A DNA stretch of 64,000 nt from assembly GCA_019671005.1 (NCBI GenBank), contig CM033745.1, forward strand, positions 41,709,834-41,773,833. The letters run 5' to 3'. Position numbers and translations under genes: made by a program. This DNA is from Hibiscus mutabilis. Lineage: Eukaryota; Streptophyta; Magnoliopsida; Malvales; Malvaceae. Positions within the stretch are counted from its first letter, which is position 1, and each line of letters begins with the position of its first letter. Below, piece by piece: positions 44,885 through 55,219 of the stretch. Under the pieces are notes generated by a model. That model was given only the letters and a program-made list of their open reading frames with translations, was not told where the DNA came from and ran no database searches.

Positions 44885-46991
44885 ATCTCCTAAGGTGACC
44901 ACTTCTTTGTTACGTTCCACATGGGCACCGTTGTAGTGCTTCAATCTTTGTCCATTAACTTTGAATTCATGTTCGTCAGTGATGGACTTGATTATCACGG
45001 CACCATGGGAGAATGGTTTGACAACTTCGAATGGTCCCTACCATCTTGATTTTAGTTTTCCCGGGAAAAGTTTTAGCCAAGAATTGACTAAGAGAACTAG
45101 TTGCCCTGGCATGAATTGTCGCGGCAATAGTTTCTTGTCATGCCATTGCTTTGTTTTCTCCTTGTAGATTCGTGCATTGTTATAGGCGAGCGCATGGAAT
45201 TCTTCTATCTCGTTGAGGTCCAACAAACGCTTTTGCCCGGCACTTTCCCAATCCATATTCACGGTCTTGATTGCCCAATATGCCTTGTGTTCGATTTCCA
45301 CCATTAGATGGCATGTTTTGCCATAGACAAGTCGGAAGGGGGACATACCTAAGGGTGTTTTGAATGCAGTGCGATATGCCCAAAGTGCGTCATCTAGTCT
45401 TACTGACCAATCCTTCCTAGAGGGATTTACAACTTTCTCGAGTATACCCTTCAATTCCTAGTTGGAAATTTCTGCTTGCCCATTGGTTTGTGGGTGATAT
45501 GTCGTGGCAATCTTGTGAGATACACCAAAGCGTTGTAACATCTTGCGATGAGTTTGTTGTCAAAATGCTTGCCTTCATCAGCGATATTTGCTCTTGGCAT
45601 TTCAAACGTGTGTAAATATATTTTTCTCGCAAGAATCGTTGCGCGCGGTTTTGGAATCGTTCTTAGGAAGCGTAGCTGCCTCAACCCATTTAGACACGTG
45701 TCGTCGACGGCAAGTAGAATGTAGAGGTTGCCGAATAAATATGGGAAAGGTCCCATAAAATCAATCCCCCATACATCGAACAATTCCACCTCGATGATGT
45801 TTTGGAGCAGCATCTCATGTCGTCTAGAGATATTGCCCATCCTCTGGCAACAATCACATTGCTTATAAAACTCATGGGTATCTTTGTACAGTGTTGTCCA
45901 ATACAAACCGGATTGCAAAACCTTGGCCGCGGTACGTATTCCTCCAAAATGTCCTCTATAGGGTGAAGAATAGCATTGCCGGAGTACATTCTGCTGCTCC
46001 TCTTCAGGGACACATCGGCGTATAACCTGATTTGCACATTGTTTAAACAAAAGATGCTCGTCCCAAAAGTAATGCTTAGCATTATGGTGGAACCGCTTCT
46101 TCCCTTGGTGAGTAAGGTCATAAGGTAAAATACCACAAACAAGGAAATTAACTAAATCCACGTACCAAGGTATTGCCGAGGTATGTGCTACCGTGGCGAC
46201 TGCTTCCAAGATTGCCGAGGCTTGTGCTTCTAGAGTTGACGAGGCATACGCGTCCATGGTTGCCAAGGCGTGCGTGTCCATGGTTGCTGAGACGTGCGTA
46301 TCGGTGGTTGCCGCGGCGTGCGCATCCATGGTTGCCGAGGCAACTAACAGTTGCTCATCTGGGAATGCATCACATATCTCTAAATCCGCATCCTCCTCCC
46401 TATTGTGTTCTAAGCGTGATAAGTGATCGGCCACTTGATTTTATGTTCCTTTCTTGTCCTTAATTTCAATGTCAAACTCTTGTAAAAGTAATATCCAACG
46501 AATCAAACGAGGTTTGGCATCCTTTTTAGCAAATAGATACTTAATTGCCGAATGGTCCGTATGAACAATTACCTTTGTACTAATCAAATAGGATCAGAAC
46601 TTGTCAAATGCGAAAACTATGGCTAGTAACTCTTTCTTCGTTGTTGTGTAATTCACTTGAGCACTATTAAGAGTTTTACTAGCGTAGTATATCACATCAA
46701 AGGTCTTACCTATGCGTTGGCCTAGAACTGCTCCTACCGCAAAATCACTTGCATCACACATGAGCTCAAAAGGTAGCGTCCAATCTAGTGGAACGACAAT
46801 GGGTGCCGAGGCAAGCTTTTCCTTTAGGGTTTCGAATGCTTGGGTGCAAGAATCATCAAAATTGAAGACTTTATCCTGTTCAAGCAAATTGCACAAGGGT
46901 TTAGTAATTTTAGAAAAATTATGAATGAACCTCCTGTAAAAATCTGCATGTCCAAGAAAGCTTCGGATTCCTTTAACCAAACTTGGTGGGG
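44885..46991 (-). pseudogene. E0 RT end, RNase H and integrase, unit A copy
   Basis: From the E2 junction leftward: end of RT and connection (SLVKGIRSFLGHADFYRRF), RNase H (MCDASDFAVGAVLGQR, TTTKKELLAIVFAF, VHTDHSAIKYLFAKKD, NQVADHLSRLE), an Ala/Thr-rich linker, integrase zinc region (HFGG, CDCCQRMGN), core WGIDFMGPF, DEGKHFDN, then the C-terminal half from MKGILEKVVN to KLKSRW. Stops lie after AFDKF (near 46591) and near 45035. Between 45600 and 45720 five indels put the core into a wrong frame; the matching copy in unit B lacks them. Inactive. Confidence 0.85.
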
Positions 46992-46996
46992 GTAAT
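46992..46996. other. GTAAT at the unit A copy of the E2 insertion point
   Basis: The same 5 bases precede L3 (52252-52256) and follow L4 (61009-61013). Here the right partner is missing because this LTR is a product of the tandem duplication. Confidence 0.75.
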
Positions 46997-48560
46997 TGTT
47001 GCGCGTAATAAGTGCTACGCAAATGTGCAAGTATACACGTCGCAAGTTATAGTATAAAAGATATCGTCTCCACAGGGATTGGTGCCACTTCAAGGATCTA
47101 GTCTCTTGCACTGTAAAAAGTAAAAACACAAGTAAAGGATTATAGGAGTTTAACTAATGACTAATCTAGAAAGTAATAAAGTAAAAGAAAATATGAATTC
47201 AAATGAGGGAGAGATAGGCCAGGTTATCGTGAGTTGAGGTGTGATAGCCGATTGGATTGTTTTGGTAAAAGAGTGCACGGGCAACTCAGTTGTCGTGGCA
47301 ACTTGCATAACGGGGTTGCCTTGGCAACTAATCGATGGTTGCCTGGGCAACTAGTTGGGCAACTACTTGGACGTCTGGGCAGCAACCTTAAAGGTTCGGC
47401 AGAGCGTTCTTCAATGGTTTCTTCTTATCCCTAAGTCGAAACTCTAGCTACTTGTGCATGCCTTGATAATACATCCCTGCGTGAATCAAGGGTGAACAAC
47501 AACCAATCTTGCGCTCCTCTTAGCCGTTGAAATCCTTAACTTATTCCTAAGCCGAATTAATCTTCACCATCAATAGATTGAATAAAGATCATATTCATTC
47601 GTTTCTTGAATCTAACTCTCCCGATATTAGATAAATAGATGAAATCACGAGATCCTCTCCCAATTCACTCACAAACAAGAATAAGAACCAAGAATGAATA
47701 AACCTTGAAATAAAAAAGTACAAACTCTTATTACGTAAACAAAAACCAATAGTTTCTCACAACCACAAAACACAATAACCATAGCCAAGTAGATTTAGTT
47801 CATGGCTAGGTTCCAAAGAAACACAAGATAAACAATCCCTAGCATGAACCCAATCGAACAAGAAAGAAAAGGATGAAGGAGGAGGCTTGTCGAAATCCTC
47901 CTTGCCCTTGATGCTTGTCGAAAATTCTCTCATCTTACCCTCCTTGGACTTGTCGAAATTCCCCTATTGCTCTCTCCCCTGGATTGTCGAAATCTCCTTG
48001 TTATTTATAGGGCTAGGCCAAAGTCCTTCTTTGAGGAGGAGTTTAAGTTGGAATTAAATTATCTTTAAAGAATATAATTCTTTATTATAATTGTATTCCT
48101 ACTAGAACTTCTCCTATCTTCTTGGAATTTAATTCTTCTTTAATCTCTGCATGGCAATCAAATTCCTTTGGGTTTGGGCTTTGCTCCACGTCATCTCGGG
48201 CTTGTCTAGTCATCAATTTCGACTACCATATCACCTTTACTCTTGTCGACAATTGCCATGGCAACTGGCTCGGCGTCTCCTTCATGCATTGCCCTGGCAA
48301 CTAGCTCGGCGTCTCCTTCATGCATTGCCCTGGAAACTAGCTCTAGCCTTGCTTTGGCAAGTGATCCTGCATATACACACAAAACACACCAAAGCAGCAT
48401 CTTTTCCCACAAAAACTACCATGTTATGTAATCAAGCTCAACGATGGAAGGAAACATGGATTAATGCATGAATGGCTAATTATGCAACTAATATGAGCCT
48501 AAGTCTAACAATAATATGAGTAAAAAGGGTAAGAAAAATAGTTCTTTTGAACACTTATCA
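46997..48560 (-). repeat. L2: duplicated copy of E2's left LTR (1564 bp)
   Basis: It is nearly identical to L3, apart from a few short indels (for example 5 bases near 47400, several near 47950-48370). It is followed by a polypurine tract and 3' region but not by the rest of an element. It holds GTTGCCTTGGCAAC at 47315-47328 and TTGCCATGGCAA at 48253-48264. Confidence 0.85.
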
Positions 48561-49147
48561 CACCCCCAAACTCGAACTACTGCTTGTCCTCAAGCAATGC
48601 AAACTCATAATTACTTGCCAAGACTTCAATTTTCACAAACTTAGCTTTGAACTTGATTTCAATTCTCTGAACCAGAGCACAAAGTATGATTGGTTTTTTT
48701 ATTTTTCGAAAAACTTAGGAATTACTCGGAATCAAACTATAATGCTTGTGAGTGTGTGCGGAGTTGTGTGCAAGTTGATCTTTCGGATTCTATGCAAACA
48801 ATAGGTTTTCAAATTACTTCATTGGGTTCTTTTTATCATGTTTTAACTAGAGCCAGTTTTGGGCACCTCTAGTGTTTTGTTTTTAGTTTTCTTAAGTTAA
48901 TTTATTCGACTAGAGCCGGTTTCGGGCACCTCTAGCTATCAACTATTTTTAACACATACTAGAGCCAGTTTCGGGCACCTCTAGTGATAAATTTTTAGCA
49001 CATGCTAGAGCCAATTTCGGGCACCTCTAGCATTCATCCAATTTTTATTCTAATCCCCCAATTTGTTAATTATCAACCTAAGTTCACTAGAATTCCTTAA
49101 ATCAATCAAACCACAACAGTGTTTCCAAATTTAGTATCATAGTAAAA
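48561..49147 (-). repeat. Partial E2 3' region of unit A, with hairpin array
   Basis: Polypurine tract, then four CTAGAG..CTCTAG units at 48845-49033. It stops at AGTAAAATT, where ORF3 sequence of unit B begins. Confidence 0.8.
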
Positions 49148-49611
49148 TTGATCAACAAAGGCTTGATGCTCGTCCCTTCTCAATGTAGAGCCCGTAAAAG
49201 GTGTTGATGTTTTTAGGGCTTATGAGTATAGCCTTGTCACGAACAAAAACATAAGGATTATCCGGGTTAGGTGAGTGAGCATAGAATTCTCTTACCCATG
49301 AGGTGTTACCGGTTCCGATTGATGGCAAAAGATTTGCCACTTTTGATGTGCAATCCTTTCAAGATGAATGGTTCAAGGCCAAAATCTTGATAAGAGTTGG
49401 AGTATTCAAAGCCTTGTTCTTCGTAAATCTTCCGGCTTTCAAACTTGAGTGAAATCTTTCTTGAACCACCGGTGTAGCAAACTTCTTGTATATTGGTTCT
49501 TTGAGGAACTTGGATGAACCAAAAATTCAATTTTGGATGCCATGGATGATCTTGGTTGTGAGTTTGGTAAAAACAAAGAAAAAGAAAGCAAAAGAAACTA
49601 AAGAGTTGCAA
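49148..49611 (-). pseudogene. ORF3 N-terminal fragment of unit B
   Basis: Copy of the first about 145 codons of ORF3 (compare 43882-44313), cut at the duplication junction. Seven or so single-base indels, mostly in runs of one base (for example CCC to CC, GG to G), break the frame several times in 450 bases, whereas unit A stays open. Confidence 0.8.
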
Positions 49612-50149
49612 GATGAAAAGTAGGAATAGGTTTTTTGGAAGTTAAGGGTGATGGGTTAAATATAAAAGATAGGTAGTAAATATGGTGGGTGAGATTAATT
49701 TTGGAATAAAGAAGGAAGTGATTTTGATTTAGAGGAAGGGTGTCGGCTAGGGGTTTATTTAGGGTAAATTGGAGGCTTAATATAACCCTTAGATTCAGCC
49801 TATTAATTTCCTTGTTGAAGAAGTTTCCTTCTTGAATCAAAATTCCTCTTTATCTTGAACTCTTTTCCTATAATTCAAAAAACAAAATAAAATAAGGATT
49901 AAAATTAAGGATAAACTAATAAAAGAAAATAAATAAAGATGTGCAAAGAAATTCTTAAACTTAAAAAGATAAATATGAACGAAAGATGTAGTTTTAATCT
50001 TTAAAGAAAATAAATAAATCTATCCTAAAAAGAAAAAAATAACCAAAATTAAATAATAATAATAATAATAAATAGTTCAAAAAGAAAAAATAAAAATGAA
50101 AATAAAAAGAAAAAGAAAAAAGAAAATATTGAAAGGAGAGCATGCTCAT
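49612..50149 (-). other. AT-rich spacer of unit B
   Basis: Copy of 44330-44884, differing in run lengths such as (AAT)n near 50055. No gene. Confidence 0.65.
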
Positions 50150-52251
50150 GCATCTCCTAAGGTGACCACTTCTTTGTTACGTTCCACATGGGCACCGTTG
50201 TAGTGCTTCAATCTTTGTCCATTAACTTTGAATTCATGTTCGTCAGTGATGGACTTGATTATCACGGCACCATGGGAGAATGGTTTGACAACTTCGAATG
50301 GTCCCTACCATCTTGATTTCAGTTTTCCCGGGAAAAGTTTTAGCCGAGAATTGACTAAGAGAACTAGTTGCCCTGGCATGAATTGTCGCGGCAATAGTTT
50401 CTTGTCATGCCATTGCTTTGTTTTCTCCTTGTAGATTCGTGCATTGTTATAGGCGAGTGCATGGAATTCTTCTATCTCGTTGAGGTCCAACAAACGCTTT
50501 TGCCCGGCACTTTCCCAATCCATATTCACGGTCTTGATTGCCCAATATGCCTTGTGTTCGATTTCCACCATTAGATGGCATGTTTTGCCATAGACAAGTC
50601 GGAAGGGGGACATACCTAAGGGTGTTTTGAATGCAGTGCGATATGCCCAAAGTGCGTCATCTAGTCTTACTGACCAATCCTTCCTAGAGGGATTTACAAC
50701 TTTCTCGAGTATACCCTTCAATTCCTAGTTGGAAATTTCTGCTTGCCCATTGGTTTGTGGGTGATATGTCGTGGCAATCTTGTGAGATACACCAAAGCGT
50801 TGTAACATCTTGCGATGAGTTTGTTGTCAAAATGCTTGCCTTCGTCACTGATATTTGCTCTTGGCATTCCAAACTGTGTAAATATATTTTTCTGCAAGAA
50901 TCGTTGCGCGGTTTTGGAATCGTTCTTAGGAACTGTAGCTGCCTCAACCCATTTAGACACGTAGTCGACGGCAAGTAGAATGTAGAGGTTGCCGAATAAA
51001 TATGGGAAAGGTCCCATAAAATCAATCCCCCATACATCGAACAATTCCACCTCGATGATGTTTTGGAGCAGCATCTCATGTCGTCTAGAGATATTGCCCA
51101 TCCTCTGGCAACAATCACATTGCTTATAAAACTCATGGGTATCTTTGTACAGTGTTGTCCAATACAAACCGGATTGCAAAACCTTGGCCGCGGTACGTAT
51201 TCCTCCAAAATGTCCTCTATAGGGTGAAGAATAGCATTGCCGGAGTACATTCTGCTGCTCCTCTTCAGGGACACATCGGCGTATAACCTGATTTGCACAT
51301 TGTTTAAACAAAAGATGCTCGTCCCAAAAGTAATGCTTAGCATTATGGTGGAACCGCTTCTTCCCTTGGTGAGTAAGGTCATAAGGTAAAATACCACAAA
51401 CAAGGAAATTAACTAAATCCACGTACCAAGGTATTGCCGAGGTATGTGCTACCGTGGCGACTGCTTCCAAGATTGCCGAGGCTTGTGCTTCTAGAGTTGA
51501 CGAGGCATACGCGTCCATGGTTGCCAAGGCGTGCGTGTCCATGGTTGCTGAGACGTGCGTATCGGTGGTTGCCGCGGCGTGCGCATCCATGGTTGCCGAG
51601 GCAACTAACAGTTGCTCATCTAGGAATGCATCACATATCTCTAAATCCGCATCCTCCTCCCTATTGTGTTCTAAGCGTGATAAGTGATCTGCCACTTGAT
51701 TTTCTGTTCCTTTCTTGTCCTTAATTTCAATGTCAAACTCTTGTAAAAGTAATATCCAACGAATCAAACGAGGTTTGGCATCCTTTTTAGCAAATAGATA
51801 CTTAATTGCCGAATGGTCCGTATGAACAATTACCTTTGTACTAATCAAATAGGATCAGAACTTGTCAAATGCGAAAACTATGGCTAGTAACTCTTTCTTC
51901 GTTGTTGTGTAATTCACTTGAGCACTATTAAGAGTTTTACTAGCGTAGTATATCACATCAAAGGTCTTACCTATGCGTTGGCCTAGAACTGCTCCTACCG
52001 CAAAATCACTTGCATCACACATGAGCTCAAAAGGTAGCGTCCAATCTAGTGGAACGACAATGGGTGCCGAGGCAAGCTTTTCCTTTAGGGTTTCGAATGC
52101 TTGGGTGCAAGAATCATCAAAATTGAAGACTTTATCCTGTTCAAGCAAATTGCACAAGGGTTTAGTAATTTTAGAAAAATTATGAATGAACCTCCTGTAA
52201 AAATCTGCATGTCCAAGAAAGCTTCGGATTCCTTTAACCAAACTTGGTGGG
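50150..52251 (-). pseudogene. E0 RT end, RNase H and integrase, unit B copy (best preserved)
   Basis: It has the same domains as 44885-46991. A 376-codon open frame (51848-50718) covers the RNase H end (VHTDHSAIKYL, NQVADHLSRLE), the 30-nt-repeat linker with SATMDAHAAATTDTH, the zinc region (HFGG, KQCDCCQRMGN), the core Asp in WGIDFMGPF, VDYVSKWVEAATVPK and DEGKHFDN. It leaves frame at NKLIAR, before the NGQAE block. The RT/RNase H start (52241-51855) includes FLGHADFYRRFIHNF and CDASDFAVGAVLG. At 52245-52251 one G is missing from the run of five seen in unit A, which breaks the frame. Confidence 0.85.
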
Positions 52252-52256
52252 GTAAT
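52252..52256. other. Target-site duplication of E2, left copy
   Basis: GTAAT, identical to 61009-61013. Joining the two flanks restores RT sequence (VIERLP then PPSLVKG-like), so E2 is a true insertion. Confidence 0.9.
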
Positions 52257-53810
52257 TGTTGCGCGTAATAAGTGCTACGCAAATGTGCAAGTATACACGT
52301 CGCAAGTTATAGTATAAAAGATATCGTCTCCACAGGGATTGGTGCCACTTCAAGGATCTAGTCTCTTGCACTGTAAAAAGTAAAAACACAAGTAAAGGAT
52401 TATAGGAGTTTAACTAATGACTAATCTAGAAAGTAATAAAGTAAAAGAAAATATGAATTCAAATGAGGGAGAGATAGGCCAGGTTATCGTGAGTTGAGGT
52501 GTGATAGCCGATTGGATTGTTTTGGTAAAAGAGTGCACGGGCAACTCAGTTGTCGTGGCAACTTGCATAACGGGGTTGCCTTGGCAACTAATCGATGGTT
52601 GCCTGGGCAACTAGTTGGGCAACTACTTGGACGTCTGGGCAGCAACCTTAAAGGTTCGGCGTTCTTCAATGGTTTCTTCTTATCCCTAAGTCGAAACTCT
52701 AGCTACTTGTGCATGCCTTGATAATACATCCCTGCGTGAATCAAGGGTGAACAACAACCAATCTTGCGCTCCTCTTAGCCGTTGAAATCCTTAACTTATT
52801 CCTAAGCCGAATTAATCTTCACCATCAATAGATTGAATAAAGATCATATTCATTCGTTTCTTGAATCTAACTCTCCCGATATTAGATAAATAGATGAAAT
52901 CACGAGATCCTCTCCCAATTCACTCACAAACAAGAATAAGAACCAAGAATGAATAAACCTTGAAATAAAAAAGTACAAACTCTTATTACGTAAACAAAAA
53001 CCAATAGTTTCTCACAACCACAAAACACAATAACCATAGCCAAGTAGATTTAGTTCATGGCTAGGTTCCAAAGAAACACAAGATAAACAATCCCTAGCAT
53101 GAACCCAATCGAACAAGAAAGAAAAGGATGAAGGAGGAGGCTTGTCGAAATCCTCCTTGCCCTTGATGCTTGTCGAAAATTCTCTCATCTTACCCTCCTT
53201 GGACTTGTTTAAATTCCCTATTGCTCTCTCCCCGGATTGTCGAAATCTCCTTGTTATTTATAGGGCTAGGCCAAAGTCCTTCTTTGAGGAGGAGTTTAAG
53301 TTGGAATTAAATTATCTTTAAAGAATATAATTCTTTATTATAATTGTATTCCTACTAGAACTTCTCCTATCTTCTTGGAATTTAATTCTTCTTTAATCTC
53401 TGCATGGCAATCAAATTCCTTTGGGTTTGGGCTTTGCTCCACGTCATCTCGGGCTTGTCTAGTCATCAATTTCGACTACCATATCACCTTTACTCTTGTC
53501 GACAATTGCCATGGCAACTGGCTCAGCGTCTCCTTCATGCATTGCCCCGGCAACTAGCTCAGCGTCTCCTTCATGCATTGCCACGAAACTAGCTCTAGCC
53601 TTGCTTTGGCAAGTGATCTGCATATACACACAAAACACACCAAAGCAGCATCTTTTCCCACAAAAACTACCATGTTATGTAATCAAGCTCAACGATGGAA
53701 GGAAACATGGATTAATGCATGAATGGCTAATTATGCAACTAATATGAGCCTAAGTCTAACAATAATATGAGTAAAAGGGTAAGAAAAATAGTTCTTTTGA
53801 ACACTTATCA
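52257..53810 (-). repeat. L3: E2 3' LTR (1554 bp)
   Basis: TGTTGCGCG to ACACTTATCA. Differs from L4 by a few percent by eye. Contains GTTGCCTTGGCAAC near 52575 and TTGCCATGGCAA near 53507. Confidence 0.9.
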
Positions 53811-54700
53811 CACCCCAAACTCGAACTCTTGCTTGTCCTCAAGCAATGCAAACTCATAATTACTTGCCAAGACTTCAATTTTCACAAACTTAGCTTTGAA
53901 CTTGATTTCAATTCTCTGAACCAGAGCACAAAGTATGATTGGTTTTTTTATTTTTCGAAAAACTTAGGAATTACTCGGAATCAAACTATAATGCTTGTGA
54001 GTGTGTGCGGAGTTGTGTGCAAGTTGATCTTTCGGATTCTATGCAAACAATAGGTTTTCAAATTACTTCATTGGGTTCTTTTTATCATGTTTTAACTAGA
54101 GCCAGTTTTGGGCACCTCTAGTGTTTTGTTTTTAGTTTTCTTAAGTTAATTTATTCGACTAGAGCCGGTTTCGGGCACCTCTAGCTATCAACTATTTTTA
54201 ACACATACTAGAGCCAGTTTCGGGCACCTCTAGTGATAAATTTTTAGCACATGCTAGAGCCAATTTCGGGCACCTCTAGCATTCATCCAATTTTTATTCT
54301 AATCCCCCAATTTGTTAATTATCAACCTAAGTTCACTAGAATTCCTTAAATCAATCAAACCACAACAGTGTTTCATCAAATTTAGTATCATAGTAAAATT
54401 CTAAGTTTTTCCATGGTTATCCTAGAATAAAAAATTCTATCAATTAAGTGCATTGGCAAAGTCATCATCGAATATTCATCAAATCTAAGCAATTCTTGTT
54501 CCAATTAAAGGCATGGCAAGCAATTTATGTATTCTAAATGTAATACTTAAGATGAATGAAACTAAACATGGCAACTACTAATAACAATCCCCCCCCAAAC
54601 TCGAGTGAGGCATTGTCCTCAATGCATGCATAAAAATAACGAAAAATAAAAATAAAAATGCATACGAGGACTTACTCCGAGAGTTCATCATCGTAGATGA
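53811..54700 (-). other. E2 3' region with polypurine tracts and hairpin array
   Basis: Polypurine tract at 53811-53824, four CTAGAG..CTCTAG units at 54094-54283, second polypurine-like site at 54588-54604. No gene. Confidence 0.8.
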
Positions 54701-55084
54701 TTAGTTTCCTTCTAGTCGGTTCTTGATTCTCTTGCTTGAACGCGATGGTTGTTTTCTTGTTGCCGGTGGTGGAATCGATCCTCGTACGGGGTTGTCCTCA
54801 TCGTCCTCTTCATCAATGTCAATGGCTTTTCGCTTGGAGGATTCAATTGGTGCGGTCTTTATTGGTTCAATGGAGGACTCGTCCGAATCTGAAAAATCAG
54901 AAAATGATTCCGTAGGAGTTGATTCGGGCATAGGTGCGTTACCTTTGGCTTTTGCAGTGGTTGCCAGGATGTCTTTAGCTTTGGTTGCAGTGGCATCTTC
55001 AAGGTTGGTTGTCGTGGCGTCAGCTTGTGCATGTACGAAGTAGGTTGCCGCGGCAAGGATCTCGGCAGTAAATTTCCTTAGCAT
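54701..55084 (-). pseudogene. E2 ORF3, internally deleted
   Basis: The 127-codon frame starts MLRKFTAEILAAA and keeps the Ala/Thr-rich segment, the Ser/Asp-rich segment (SDFSDSDESS) and KRKAIDIDEEDDEDNP. It lacks the whole N-terminal domain present in E0 (43486-44313). The Met at its start is within former internal sequence, so translation as drawn is doubtful. Confidence 0.7.
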
Positions 55085-55219
55085 AGTAGTTGTGAGTCTT
55101 GTTGTGAAAAAGAAAACAAAGAAAACCTGAAAACTAAAGATAATGAAGAAAAATAAAATATCTCCTAAAAATGAAAATAAAAAGAAAAAGAAAAAGAAAA
55201 TATTGAAAGGAGAGCATGC
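55085..55219 (-). other. Shortened AT-rich spacer of E2
   Basis: Corresponds to 44314-44884 with most of it deleted. Confidence 0.6.

Larger units (their letters stand above)
43882..49147. repeat. Tandem duplication, unit A (about 5.27 kb)
   Basis: Unit A runs from inside ORF3 through the spacer, integrase, RNase H, the E2 insertion point GTAAT, the L2 LTR and the following 3' region. Unit B (49148-54400) repeats it in the same orientation. Both units carry the same join of pol to LTR, so duplication came after E2 inserted. Confidence 0.85.
49148..54400. repeat. Tandem duplication, unit B (about 5.25 kb)
   Basis: Same content and order as 43882-49147. The junction at 49148-49149 shares only TT between the two joined sequences (AAAATT and AGTTGATC), so no long homology was used. 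Confidence 0.85.

Noticed and set aside
40337..48560. L1 to L2 as a complete element
   Set aside because: There is no primer site beside L2, the sequence enters L2 from the middle of RT at GTAAT, and unit B shows the identical join; L2 is explained by the tandem duplication.
51434..51724. 96-codon + strand frame rich in Leu, Pro and Arg (also at 46173-46463)
   Set aside because: It is the antisense of the Ala/Thr-rich pol linker repeats and has no independent support.
46997..53810. L2 to L3 as a separate third Athila insertion
   Set aside because: Two independent insertions at exactly the same base, followed by the same 3' region, is far less likely than one insertion followed by a duplication.
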